Part shown: positions 41,126-49,814 of the stretch, in pieces | Layout of the letters: each line of letters opens with the position of its first letter | How positions within the stretch are numbered: the stretch's first letter is position 1 | Origin: an uncultured Fibrobacter sp. | Lineage (GTDB): Bacteria; Fibrobacterota; Fibrobacteria; Fibrobacterales; Fibrobacteraceae | Length of the DNA stretch: 64,000 nucleotides | Direction: 5' to 3' | Assembly (NCBI GenBank): GCA_934699585.1 | Contig: CAKUWY010000002.1 | Location: forward strand, 186,001 to 250,000 | Made by a program: the position numbers and the translations under genes | Notes under the pieces: model-generated | What the model saw: only the letters and a program-made list of their open reading frames with translations | Told to the model about the DNA's origin: nothing | The model's database searches: none

Positions 41126-41473
41126 TTGTTTATTCTCCCTACGCTCAACTACGTGTTCCTCATCCTCGCCATTGTCGCAGAAGCCGCCGGCACCACGCTC
41201 CTCAAGATGTCGGAACAGTTCACCAAGCTCGTCCCGTCCATCGCCTCGCTCGTCTGCTACGTGGCGTCGCTCTACCTGTTGAGCCTCTGCCTGCGTACCA
41301 TCCCCATCGGCATCGCATATGCCACCTGGTCGGCGCTCGGCATCGCCCTCATTACAATAAGCGGCATCTACTTTTTCAAGCAGACGCTGGATTTGGGAGC
41401 CATCGTGGGGCTCGTCCTGATTATTTCCGGCGTAGCGGTACTGAACCTGTTTTCGAAGATGGATATTCACTAG
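41126..41473 (+). CDS. Small multidrug resistance (SMR) transporter
   Basis: About 110 aa with four membrane helices: VFLILAIVAEAAGTTLLKM (with the membrane Glu essential for proton exchange), IASLVCYVASLYLLSLCLR, GIAYATWSALGIALITISG, DLGAIVGLVLIISGVAVLN. Full length for EmrE/SugE-like exporters. The expected start M-N-Y-V-F-L has CTC in place of ATG; the nearest conventional starts are TTG 41126 or GTG 41153, neither with a ribosome site. The start is therefore uncertain. Confidence 0.82.
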   Translation: MFILPTLNYVFLILAIVAEAAGTTLLKMSEQFTKLVPSIASLVCYVASLYLLSLCLRTIPIGIAYATWSALGIALITISGIYFFKQTLDLGAIVGLVLIISGVAVLNLFSKMDIH

Positions 41474-41536
41474 ATTCATAGGGCCGCTTCATTTTTTTGT
41501 TTATCTTTATTAAGACAAACCGAAATGGAGGTTGCC

Positions 41537-42907
41537 ATGACACTCATGATTATCCAGCTTTTAATCGTACTCCTAGCCCTCTACGTGGGTTCGCGTTACG
41601 GGAGCCTTGCCCTCGGCGCGATTTCAGGAATCGGTCTTGCAATTCTCGTGCTCGGTTTCGGCCTGCAGCCCGGCAAGCCGCCTACCGACGTCATCTACAT
41701 CATCATCGCGGCGGTGACCTGCGCGGGCATATTGCAGGCATCGGGCGGCATGGATTGGCTTATCCAGATTGCGGAGCGGCTGTTGCGTAAGCACCCGAAC
41801 CACATCACTATCCTCGCCCCGCTCTGCACGTTCTTCCTCACGGTACTCGTGGGCACCGGCCATGTGGTGTACACCCTCATGCCGATTATCTGCGACATTT
41901 CGCTCAAGAAGGGAATCCGTCCGGAACGCCCGTGCGCCGTAGCTTCGATCGCTTCGCAGGTCGGCATCACCTGCTCGCCGATTGCAGCCGCGGTCGCATC
42001 GTTCGTGGTTATCTCGAACGCGCACGGCTTCAATATCAACAACCTGCAGGTCATCGCAATTACGATTCCCGCATGCATCTGCGGGCTCATGGTCGCAGCG
42101 CTTGTCTCGTACAGGCGCGGGCTCGACCTCGACAAGGATCCCGCCTTTCAGGCGCGCCTCAAGGACCCGCAGATAAAGGAATACATGTACGGTAGCACCG
42201 CTTCCGTGCTCGACAAGGAGGTTTCCAAAGAAGCAAAGCGCGCCGTATTCATTTTCCTCGGTGCACTCGCTGTCATCGTGTTCTTCTCCATCATGCAGAT
42301 TGCGGGCCACGACATTCGTCCCAAGTTCCCTACAGGCAAAATAATCAATGGCATCGCAGAGATAAAGCCGCTCGCCATGAACATCATTATCCAGATCGTG
42401 ATGATTGCCGCAGCCGCGTTCATGATTATCTGTTGCAAGGCTAGCCCCAAGAAGGCCGTGGCAGGCGCCGTGTGGCAGAGCGGCATGGTGGCCGTCGTCG
42501 CGATTTACGGAATCGCGTGGCTTGCCGACACCTACTTCGCGAACTACCTCGACGTGATGCAGGGCGGCCTCAAGGATATCGTGCAGCACTACCCGTGGGC
42601 CATCGCGTTCGCCTTCTTCGCAGTGAGCGTGCTTATCAACTCGCAGGGCGCCGTCGTGGTGGCCATGCTCCCGCTCGCCTACAGCCTCGGCATCCCGGGC
42701 CCCGTGCTCTTGGGCGTACTCCCGAGCGTGTACGGGTACTTCTTTATCCCGAACTACCCCTCCGACATCGCGACCGTGAACTTCGACCGTTCGGGCACTA
42801 CCGTCATCGGCAAGTACCTGCTGAACCACAGCTTTATGCGGCCGGGCCTCGTGAGCGTCATCGTCTCGACAATCGTGGGCTCACTGCTCGTAAAAGTATT
42901 CTACTAG
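41537..42907 (+). CDS. Anaerobic C4-dicarboxylate transporter, Dcu type
   Basis: 456 aa with about ten membrane segments. Begins MTLMIIQLLIVLLALYVGS and shows Dcu hallmarks: GGMDWLIQIAERLLRKHPN, FFLTVLVGTGHVVYTLMPI, QVGITCSPIAAAVASFVVI, GVLPSVYGYFFIPNYPSDI. Dcu carriers exchange or export succinate, fumarate and malate under anaerobic conditions; in a succinate-producing organism this is a likely succinate exporter. Start at 41537, with GGAGG 5 bases upstream (an ATG at 41525 overlaps that site). Convergent with the GNAT gene, 2 bases apart. Confidence 0.92.
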   Translation: MTLMIIQLLIVLLALYVGSRYGSLALGAISGIGLAILVLGFGLQPGKPPTDVIYIIIAAVTCAGILQASGGMDWLIQIAERLLRKHPNHITILAPLCTFFLTVLVGTGHVVYTLMPIICDISLKKGIRPERPCAVASIASQVGITCSPIAAAVASFVVISNAHGFNINNLQVIAITIPACICGLMVAALVSYRRGLDLDKDPAFQARLKDPQIKEYMYGSTASVLDKEVSKEAKRAVFIFLGALAVIVFFSIMQIAGHDIRPKFPTGKIINGIAEIKPLAMNIIIQIVMIAAAAFMIICCKASPKKAVAGAVWQSGMVAVVAIYGIAWLADTYFANYLDVMQGGLKDIVQHYPWAIAFAFFAVSVLINSQGAVVVAMLPLAYSLGIPGPVLLGVLPSVYGYFFIPNYPSDIATVNFDRSGTTVIGKYLLNHSFMRPGLVSVIVSTIVGSLLVKVFY

Positions 42908-42909
42908 GT

Positions 42910-43350
42910 TTACAGAGCCTTTTCCATGTACACGCATTCGAATGTGTCATGATGGGCCTTGCCGCTTTCGTTGAAGCGGTAGCCCATTTTTTTGTAGAAG
43001 CCCGCCACATTCACGCGGCTGGAAATGCAGACCTCCTTGACGCCAGCCTCACGCATCCACTTTTCGGCCTCGGCGACAACAGTCTGGCCTAAATGCTTGC
43101 CACGGTATTCCGGCAGCACCACCACGCGCCCGATTTCGGCAACGCCTTCAGCAGCATCGCCTACCTCGAACCAACGGCAGGTAGCCACCAGATAGATATC
43201 ATCCAGCGCCAGAACGTAGTGACAGCTTTCGCCGTCATGGGCATCAATTTCGGCATCCAGGGGAATCTGGTGCTTGTGCATCATCGCAGCCATGCGCACA
43301 TAGTACGCACCCGCCCGTTCACTTTCCTTTGTAACACGGATTATCTTCAT
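42910..43350 (-). CDS. GNAT-family N-acetyltransferase
   Basis: 146 aa. Typical fold: MKIIRVTKESERAGAYYVR, HYVLALDDIYLVATCRWFE, the acetyl-CoA loop VVVLPEYRGKHLGQTVVAE, VCISSRVNVAGFYKKMGYR, then FNESGK and an acidic end. Start at ATG 43350, 7 bases after the stop of the upstream secreted protein. The family is broad and the substrate unknown. Confidence 0.88.
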   Translation of the reverse strand: MKIIRVTKESERAGAYYVRMAAMMHKHQIPLDAEIDAHDGESCHYVLALDDIYLVATCRWFEVGDAAEGVAEIGRVVVLPEYRGKHLGQTVVAEAEKWMREAGVKEVCISSRVNVAGFYKKMGYRFNESGKAHHDTFECVYMEKAL

Positions 43351-43357
43351 AATCCCA

Positions 43358-44125
43358 TTAGTAAGCTGCACCCATACATTTCATGGCAAGGCCCATAATA
43401 ATCATCTGGAAAGCTTCGCTGTTTTTTACGGAAGCGGCCACAAGGGCCCTGAGGGTATATTCTTTCTCAAGTGTTTTCAAAAAGCACTGCCCCACCGACT
43501 TGGGCACGCCATTTTCGTTCAAAAGCTTCAGAAGGTTCTTCTCCACATCGGGAGAATACCCCTCGGGCGTGCATTCGATAATGTAATCTGCGCCCCACGC
43601 ATTGGAAGCTCCAGGCGCTCCCTCTTCCTTGACCATCTTCGCAAAGCGATCGAAATCCCCTACCACACGGTCGTAGGCGCAGCCGCACACGCTGTTGGCC
43701 ATCTTTTCGCCAAAAACCGCCTTCGCTTCGGGAGCGCACCCCTTGACAAAATCTTTCTTGGGCAAGTCCTTCTTTATGGCATTAAAAAGCAGCTTCATGT
43801 CGTCATCGGAAAGTTCCCCGGAGCCCTCGACCAGGGCGTCCCCTACATCTTCGCTAGCCAAGACGCAACCCATGGCGGCACTCATCATAAAGGAAATGAA
43901 TTCCATATCTCCATTCCCTTCCTGCATATCGGCATTGTGGGCCAGATAGACCTTCTCGCTGTATTTTCCCTGCAACTGTTCCAGCACGCAAAGGCATTCC
44001 TTCTCGTTAGCCTCACGGGTGCAATCCTGCATAAAGGCCTTGCGGGTAAGCTCGGAATAATCCGCAGCCTGTGCCATAGCGGCAAAGGCGAGAAGCCCAA
44101 GAAAGATGTTCCGAAAGTAATGCAT
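43358..44125 (-). CDS. Exported Cys-rich protein of unknown function
   Basis: 255 aa. Signal peptide cleaved likely after AQA. The mature part contains two similar Cys-patterned halves: FMQDCTREANEKECLCVLE (about 32-50) and FVKGCAPEAKAVFGEKMAN followed by SVCGCAYDRV (about 130-160), each followed by an AMGC or IIEC residue. The spacing suggests an internally duplicated disulfide-stabilised helical fold. I do not recognise the family. Confidence 0.7.
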   Translation of the reverse strand: MHYFRNIFLGLLAFAAMAQAADYSELTRKAFMQDCTREANEKECLCVLEQLQGKYSEKVYLAHNADMQEGNGDMEFISFMMSAAMGCVLASEDVGDALVEGSGELSDDDMKLLFNAIKKDLPKKDFVKGCAPEAKAVFGEKMANSVCGCAYDRVVGDFDRFAKMVKEEGAPGASNAWGADYIIECTPEGYSPDVEKNLLKLLNENGVPKSVGQCFLKTLEKEYTLRALVAASVKNSEAFQMIIMGLAMKCMGAAY

Positions 44126-44127
44126 AA

Positions 44128-45195
44128 TTATGTTTTCTCGCTAAAGAAGATTTTCTTCCCGATACGTGCGCAAGGCCTCTCTACGACATGGTGCAAAACC
44201 ACAGCCATCAAGCTGCAAAGCACAACCGATATCACAATCCTTAGAACGTTATTCTGAATTCCGCCTGCAGAAAAAATCCCATTCTCTATTTGGGTATTGA
44301 AGGTCTGCACCAAAAAGAACGCATAAGTCACCGCGCTCCCATACCGTAAAACAGCAGAGTCCTGCAACTTCGGAGATTTAAGCCTCGCAAGCGTCAATAC
44401 CATGCACGCAAAAATAGGAACGGCAACCCAGTCGTAAAGCATGTAGTTTCCCACAGAAAAATGGAAATGCACGCCCACACTCACCAGCCCCACAAGAACA
44501 ATCAGCTCCACGAAAAACGCCTTCCAGGTTCCCCAAAGTTTCGACTTCACAGGCAAGGAACACAGCAGTACGCCTATAAAAAACTCAAGCCCGCGAAAAA
44601 ACGGATTCGTATAGATAGATGCCGTAGAAAAAGCATATACCACTAGCGGCGCCCAGAATAAAGCCAGCATGCAAATTCCGAGCGCCACGTATTTAGCGCG
44701 GGCACTCATCTGCTTTACGGCCTCCTGCATCAGCGGGAATGCCAAGTAGGAAAGCAGCAGGCACGAGATAAACCAGGTGCCGTCATTGTGGCTCACTTCG
44801 AACAGCGAAGAAAACACGCTCTGTAGCCCGAGCATTTCCACAGGCAACAACAGCAGATTCTGGACAACGCCTTCGCGCCCTAGAAACACCACATACAAAA
44901 GGGCTACCACATAGTACAGCGGCAAGATTTCCACAATCCGTTTCAGGTAGAATTTTTTCAGGTTCGCCATCTGAATCAAGGGCTGTTCCCTGTAGGTCAA
45001 GAACAGCACATAGCCCGAAAGCATAAAGAAGGCCGACATAAAAATGGCGCCCATAGAGACAAAGCCCGTGAGCACCCCAAAATCACTTCCGTGATGGATA
45101 TGGCAATGGAAAAGCAACACCATCAGGGCCGCAAGAACCCTGAACAGGTCAAGGCCCGCGGCACGTCGCGATATCTTTTCCTTGTCGATAATCAT
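44128..45195 (-). CDS. Acyltransferase family 3 membrane protein (OafA/NodX-like)
   Basis: 355 aa with about ten membrane helices. Opens with RAAGLDLFRVLAALMVLLF, HCHIHHG: the R-x-LD-x-LR and membrane His signature of family 3, then FFMLSGYVLFLTYR and KRIVEILPLYYVVALL. These proteins O-acetylate polysaccharides or other surface glycans. The stop is 2 bases before the Cys-rich protein gene, so the two are probably cotranscribed. Confidence 0.88.
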   Translation of the reverse strand: MIIDKEKISRRAAGLDLFRVLAALMVLLFHCHIHHGSDFGVLTGFVSMGAIFMSAFFMLSGYVLFLTYREQPLIQMANLKKFYLKRIVEILPLYYVVALLYVVFLGREGVVQNLLLLPVEMLGLQSVFSSLFEVSHNDGTWFISCLLLSYLAFPLMQEAVKQMSARAKYVALGICMLALFWAPLVVYAFSTASIYTNPFFRGLEFFIGVLLCSLPVKSKLWGTWKAFFVELIVLVGLVSVGVHFHFSVGNYMLYDWVAVPIFACMVLTLARLKSPKLQDSAVLRYGSAVTYAFFLVQTFNTQIENGIFSAGGIQNNVLRIVISVVLCSLMAVVLHHVVERPCARIGKKIFFSEKT

Positions 45196-45217
45196 TGCCA
45201 GCTATTTCATCAATTAC

Positions 45218-45742
45218 TCAATCAATGTTTGAATTTGCCCCATCGGCATTAGCAAAAACTTCTACAAGCTGTTTCAATTCTTCTGGCGTGAGGCCTGTAA
45301 AATTCGAAATCATTTCCAGTTGTTCCTGAGACAAACCTTCCAAAAGTTTGTCAAAGCCAGAGGTAGGCATCCAGATATTCGACAAGCATGTGTACGTCAC
45401 TTCTTGCTCCATAATCGTACTGGACAAGGTAGCACCATCCTCGCATTCTTTGGCCAATTCTTCGCCTCCTGGAAGAATGCTCAATTTCGTCTGGAACGAC
45501 TTGAGTAATTCTCGCTGTTCTGGAGTCAAATTTTTCGGATCCAAATCCTTTATGACATCAGCAACGCTTGCGCTGCTGTTCGTCTTGCCGGTACCATCTT
45601 TGCTCGTGCTTGAAGCAGGCGTATTTTGACTGGCGCTGGAATCGGGCAGTTCCTGAGTTTCTGTTTCGCTCGAAGTGGAACTGTCGCATCCGACCATGGC
45701 AAATGCCGCCACAAATGCAAAAATAAGTGCTTTCAGTTTCAT
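45218..45742 (-). CDS. Small lipoprotein, unknown
   Basis: 174 aa. Lipobox MVGC (Cys19), then a Ser/Thr/Glu-rich linker (SSTSSETETQELPDSSASQ) and a C-terminal helical part (LTPEQRELLKSFQTKLSIL, EQLEMISNFTGLTPEELKQ). The linker style is common to lipoproteins of this genome. No domain recognised. It starts upstream of the acyltransferase gene on the same strand. Confidence 0.72.
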   Translation of the reverse strand: MKLKALIFAFVAAFAMVGCDSSTSSETETQELPDSSASQNTPASSTSKDGTGKTNSSASVADVIKDLDPKNLTPEQRELLKSFQTKLSILPGGEELAKECEDGATLSSTIMEQEVTYTCLSNIWMPTSGFDKLLEGLSQEQLEMISNFTGLTPEELKQLVEVFANADGANSNID

Positions 45743-45801
45743 ACTAAATTACCTCTCCTTGTTTTTTAAACATAACAAAAGAATTGGCGACACGGCCTCG
45801 T

Positions 45802-46686
45802 TCATTCTTCTTCCACGCCCATAAGGCGCATGGCCGCCTTCCAGGTTTCCTTGTTCTCGAAACTGTCCCGCTTGCCGCCGCCGTAGCGGGCGTGAGCGAA
45901 TTCTTCGACGAGGGTTTCCCAGCCTTCTAGCTTGCCGTCTTTTACCAGGTTGTCGAGATTGACCGGGTCGGCGGTCGCCATCCCGAATTTACGAGCCACA
46001 TACCCCTTGCAGATACTTTCCAGTTCCAAGAGCCACTCGCGACTATCGGCGGAATTGACGCGCTGTTTCAAGACCAGCATCTGATTACGCAAGGCCTCGT
46101 CGGCCGCATTTCTTGCGGCAACGGCCTCACGTGCAGCGGCGCGACGCTTGACACGCCAGAGTCCGGCCAGCAGAACGCAAAGGGCAACAATCCCACCTAC
46201 CGCAAACGGTAGCGGATTGAAAGGTTCGTCCACACGCACGTCCACGCTTTCACTCCGCAGGTCAAGGGGCTGGCCCATTTGCGTCGGAATCTCGAACTTA
46301 AGGGCGGGAATATGCAAGTTGCCCGTATCCTGCGCCACAATCTTGTATGTAAAGGTGATGGAGGCAATTTCCTTGCCATCTTTCACCGACCGAGCCGACT
46401 CCTGGGACACCCCCAGCTGGGTTAAACCCTTCGCGTTGGCAGAACCCGTTGGCACTACCAAAAGGGCGCTCCCCTGCACGCTCCAGGAGACCGTCACCGG
46501 AAACTCAAAAGTATCTCCTACGGTAATGGCGGGCAGGCCACCTTCGGGCCCCGCCTTTATAGAAATTCCCAGCTGTTCCGGCGTGGGCATTTTCGGCGCA
46601 GCGGCAGAATCCAACACCGCAACGGAACTGTCCGTCACGACGGCATCCACGCCGCCAGCGTCCATATTCAAAGAATCGTTTTCCAT
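45802..46686 (-). CDS. BatD-like membrane protein
   Basis: 294 aa from ATG 46686. Residues 35-170 are beta-rich with BatD-type features: GDTFEFPVTVSWSVQGSAL, ITFTYKIVAQDTGNLHIPA, LKFEIPTQMG. One membrane segment (PLPFAVGGIVALCVLLAGL) and a helical cytoplasmic C-terminus follow. There is no signal peptide, unlike many BatD proteins. TATATT lies 8 bases before the ATG and no ribosome site is visible, so the mRNA may be leaderless. The MoxR partner may be the gene at 37829. Confidence 0.65.
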   Translation of the reverse strand: MENDSLNMDAGGVDAVVTDSSVAVLDSAAAPKMPTPEQLGISIKAGPEGGLPAITVGDTFEFPVTVSWSVQGSALLVVPTGSANAKGLTQLGVSQESARSVKDGKEIASITFTYKIVAQDTGNLHIPALKFEIPTQMGQPLDLRSESVDVRVDEPFNPLPFAVGGIVALCVLLAGLWRVKRRAAAREAVAARNAADEALRNQMLVLKQRVNSADSREWLLELESICKGYVARKFGMATADPVNLDNLVKDGKLEGWETLVEEFAHARYGGGKRDSFENKETWKAAMRLMGVEEE

Positions 46687-46700
46687 ACAGAAAGAATATA

Positions 46701-46735
46701 CAAAAAGAAAAAGGCCCGCCCGTCTGGGCGAGCCT
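46701..46735 (-). terminator. Intrinsic terminator after the sigma factor gene
   Basis: On the minus strand GGCTCGCCC-AGAC-GGGCGGGCC is followed by TTTTTCTTTTTG. The stem has one mismatch. It overlaps the promoter region of the BatD-like gene. Confidence 0.8.
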
Positions 46736-46813
46736 CCATGGAGGTAATGAATCGTGACCGGCCTCTGGAAAGGGGGTCCAGGGGGCAAAGCCCCCTGCGT
46801 CATGGAGCGGCTA

Positions 46814-47626
46814 TTATTTGTTAATAGCCGCGAGGAACGCGTCTTTCTTTTCTTGCAGGAATTCCTTGCTGTTGTACTTGCGGATACGGCGAAGCGCCTG
46901 GTCACGCAACTGACGGACACGTTCGTGAGAAATGTTCATGGACTCGCCCACTTCGCGAAGCGTCTGGGGAGCTTCCTGGTTGATACCGAAAATGCCGGTA
47001 ATGACCTTCGCTTCGCGCTCCGGGAGCTGTTCCATCAGATCGCGGGCAAGGCTTTCTACACTCTGGATTTCGGAATCGGCCTCGGGATTGGACGCTCCAT
47101 TGTCGGGGAGCACTTCGGCGTATGTGGCCTTGGAGTCCGCTTTCAGGGGGCTATCGAAAGACACGCCGCGCTGACCGATCTGGATAAGCTCGCGAATCTC
47201 TTCGTTAATCTCTTTACCGCGGCTCTGTTCGTGCAGGGCCTTGCGCACGCGCAGGTGCTGGTTCGCGGGCAAGCGGATCAGGTTACCCTGCTCGTTGATG
47301 GCGCGGGTAATGTAGGCCTTGATCCACCACACGCCATAACTGATGAACTTGAGGCCGCGGGTATGTTCAAAAGACTCGATGGCGCGCACCAGGCCCATTG
47401 CACCCTCGCTCACCAGGTCCGGCAGCGGAATCGGGCAGCCACGGTACTGGATGGCCACTTTCAAAACGAAACGCATATTGGCAGAAATCAGTCTCTTTCT
47501 AGCAATCTTGTCGCCTTCCTTCGCCTTCTGGAAAAGAATCTGTTCTTCTTCGCGGGAAAGGGGGGCTGTGCGTCTAATGTCTTCGAGGTATCTTTTTAGG
47601 GTTGTATCTGTTGAATCAATATGCAT
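46814..47626 (-). CDS. Sigma-70-family RNA polymerase sigma factor
   Basis: 270 aa with regions 1.2 to 4.2: LKRYLEDIRRTAPLSREEE, ISANMRFVLKVAIQYRG, PLPDLVSEGAMGLVRAIES, LKFISYGVWWIKAYITRAI, and the C-terminal HTH TLREVGESMNISHERVRQL. Without the long non-conserved region of RpoD it is of the short primary/group 2 kind. The TTGACA/TATATT promoters found in the window suit such a factor. ATG 47626 follows a T-rich leader. Confidence 0.93.
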   Translation of the reverse strand: MHIDSTDTTLKRYLEDIRRTAPLSREEEQILFQKAKEGDKIARKRLISANMRFVLKVAIQYRGCPIPLPDLVSEGAMGLVRAIESFEHTRGLKFISYGVWWIKAYITRAINEQGNLIRLPANQHLRVRKALHEQSRGKEINEEIRELIQIGQRGVSFDSPLKADSKATYAEVLPDNGASNPEADSEIQSVESLARDLMEQLPEREAKVITGIFGINQEAPQTLREVGESMNISHERVRQLRDQALRRIRKYNSKEFLQEKKDAFLAAINK

Positions 47627-47879
47627 TTCTTTAACCTTGTCTCTCTAAATATCGCTTTTTTTTGAGCAACTTGTATGCCAAAAGAACAAAATTTTACAAC
47701 TTGGCAAAAAAACGCCCCTTATCGTCCTTAAACCTTGGTCAAAGATACAAAATTTTGTCACAAATTTCAAACATTGTCATCTTTTTATTACAAAATTAAG
47801 CAAAAATGACGAAAAACGCCATGAGATTTCGTAATTCGTTGATACTCCACAAGATACAATTTCGTATATTTTGCCGGTT

Positions 47880-48659
47880 ATGACAGTAAAAGAACCAGAC
47901 CAGTCCGTATGGAACCGTTTTTGGAAACAGAAAAACGACATGGACAAGGTGTATCCTTCGTCTCCGTCGGTGCTGAATACCATCAAGAAGAATTTTAAGC
48001 TCGAAGGACTCAAGGTGCTGGAAGTTGGCGCCGGCACTGGCCGTGACAGCGCCGAGCTTGCACGCCTGGGCGCCGACGTGTACGTGTTGGATTTTGCCGA
48101 GAACAGCTTGAAGATTGTGGATGGCCTGCGGGCAAAAGACAACCTATACGACAACTTGAAACTCGTCCGTGGCGACGCCTTCAAGGCGCCTTTCCCCGAC
48201 AACACCTTCGACCTGGTTTTCCATCAAGGGCTAGCGGAACATTTCAAGGATTCGCTCCCGCTCATCAAGGAAAACTTCCGCATCTTGAAGCACGGCGGCC
48301 ACTGCCTCTGCGACGTACCGCAAACGGTACACCCCTACACCATCATCAAGCATATCTTGATCGCCATGGACAAGTGGTTCGCCGGTTGGGAAAAGCAGTT
48401 CACCATGCCCCAGCTGAAAAAGCTCATGACCGATGCCGGTTTTGAATGCGTCTATGAGTACGGCGACTGGATGCGCCCGAACCTCTATTACCGAATTCTT
48501 CGCGAAATCGGTTTCAAGGTAGGCGTGGAACTGCCCAAGTATCCGCTGCAGGGAACAGCATACCAAAAAGCGAAAGATAAAATTCTGGATTCCCTGGAAA
48601 CAAACCCGATCATGCACTATACCCAGCTGTGCATAGGAGTCCTGGGCAAAAAGCCCTAG
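47880..48659 (+). CDS. Class I SAM-dependent methyltransferase
   Basis: 259 aa. Motif I LKVLEVGAGTGRDSAELA, then VYVLDFAENSLKIVDGLR, GDAFKAPFPDNTFDLVFHQ, GLAEHF, and a membrane-less C-terminal region (YGDWMRPNLYYRILREIGF). ATG 47880 lies 9 bases after TATATT, so the transcript may start close to or at the codon. The next gene, a glycosyltransferase, begins 3 bases after the stop; the cluster suggests glycan or lipid modification. Confidence 0.9.
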   Translation: MTVKEPDQSVWNRFWKQKNDMDKVYPSSPSVLNTIKKNFKLEGLKVLEVGAGTGRDSAELARLGADVYVLDFAENSLKIVDGLRAKDNLYDNLKLVRGDAFKAPFPDNTFDLVFHQGLAEHFKDSLPLIKENFRILKHGGHCLCDVPQTVHPYTIIKHILIAMDKWFAGWEKQFTMPQLKKLMTDAGFECVYEYGDWMRPNLYYRILREIGFKVGVELPKYPLQGTAYQKAKDKILDSLETNPIMHYTQLCIGVLGKKP

Positions 48660-48662
48660 TCC

Positions 48663-49814
48663 ATGAATATCCTTGTGGTCAATTACCGCGACCGACTGCA
48701 CCCTGCCGCAGGGGGCGCCGAAAAGCACCTGCACCGTATCTTTTCACAACTGGTAGATGCGGGCCACAAGGTCGTACTTTTTACGACGGCATTTGCTGGC
48801 TGCAAAAGTCGAGAAACCGTCGATGGAATCGAAGTCGTCCGCAAAGGTGGCGACATGCTGTTCCAGCTTACCGTCGCCATGAACATCCGTAAGCTGGACC
48901 GAGAATTCAATTTTGACGTGGTGGTAGAAGACCTGAACAAGCTTCCGCTATATACGCCGTTCTGGATTAAAAAACCGGTGGTGGTGCAGATGCACCATCT
49001 GTGGCGCAGCTCTATTTTCCACGAGGCGTTTTTCCCGGTAGCGGCCGTGGTATGGGCCTTTGAACGGACCATCCCCTGGTTCTACCGCAAGCAGCCGTTT
49101 ATCGTGGTAAGTCCGAGTACCAGGCACGAGCTCAAGGAAATCGGAATTGACGGCAAGCGCATTTCTGTGATTTACAACGGCTCCGACAGCAAAGGCGCTC
49201 CCGATCCATCAACAGAAGTGCCGCCACCAGAAGCCGAGGGCCTGCCCTACTTCTTGTGGCTTTCCCGTGTTCACCGCTACAAGGGAATCTGGACGGCGCT
49301 GGAGGCCTTTGAAAAATTTGCGTGGAAGCACCCGGACATCAAGCTTTTGGTGGCCGGAGACGGACCGCTCCTGAAAAAGATCCCCGCCTGGCTAAAACAG
49401 CGCAATCTCGAAAATCGCGTGGTGCTTCTGGGATTTGTCAGTCCTTCCAAGAAACAGCAGCTGCTTCGTCACGCCGTGGCGCTGTTGCAGACGAGCTTCA
49501 AGGAGGGCTGGGGCCTTACCGTCGTAGAGGCGGCAAAGCTTGGCACTACCACTATTGCAAGCGATGTGCCGGGACTTCGCGATAGCGTCAAGAACGGCGA
49601 AACCGGTCTATTGTTCCCCATGGGAGATGCCCACACCTGCACCATGGAAATGGAACGCCTTTATGGCGACGACGAACTGCGCTCCAGGCTTTCGCAAGAA
49701 GCCCGCATCTACGCCGACGAATTCCGCTGGGATACCGCTGCCGACCTGACGTTCAACCTGCTGCAAGATACCGTCATCCGTCATCGGGTGGCCGAAGGGG
49801 GACCCGATGAATAG
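48663..49814 (+). CDS. Glycosyltransferase family 4
   Basis: 383 aa, GT-B fold. N-terminal GGAEKHLHRIFSQLVDAGH; C-terminal nucleotide-sugar site: YFLWLSRVHRYKGIWTALE, KLLVAGDGPLLKKI, and the E-x7-E motif SFKEGWGLTVVEAAKLG. Likely transfers a hexose to a lipid or glycan acceptor at the inner membrane. Overlaps the flippase-like gene by 8 bases, indicating coupling. Confidence 0.92.
   Translation: MNILVVNYRDRLHPAAGGAEKHLHRIFSQLVDAGHKVVLFTTAFAGCKSRETVDGIEVVRKGGDMLFQLTVAMNIRKLDREFNFDVVVEDLNKLPLYTPFWIKKPVVVQMHHLWRSSIFHEAFFPVAAVVWAFERTIPWFYRKQPFIVVSPSTRHELKEIGIDGKRISVIYNGSDSKGAPDPSTEVPPPEAEGLPYFLWLSRVHRYKGIWTALEAFEKFAWKHPDIKLLVAGDGPLLKKIPAWLKQRNLENRVVLLGFVSPSKKQQLLRHAVALLQTSFKEGWGLTVVEAAKLGTTTIASDVPGLRDSVKNGETGLLFPMGDAHTCTMEMERLYGDDELRSRLSQEARIYADEFRWDTAADLTFNLLQDTVIRHRVAEGGPDE

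Noticed and set aside
41624..42829. Minus-strand 401-codon frame
   Set aside because: Antisense to the Dcu transporter; charged low-complexity product without motifs.
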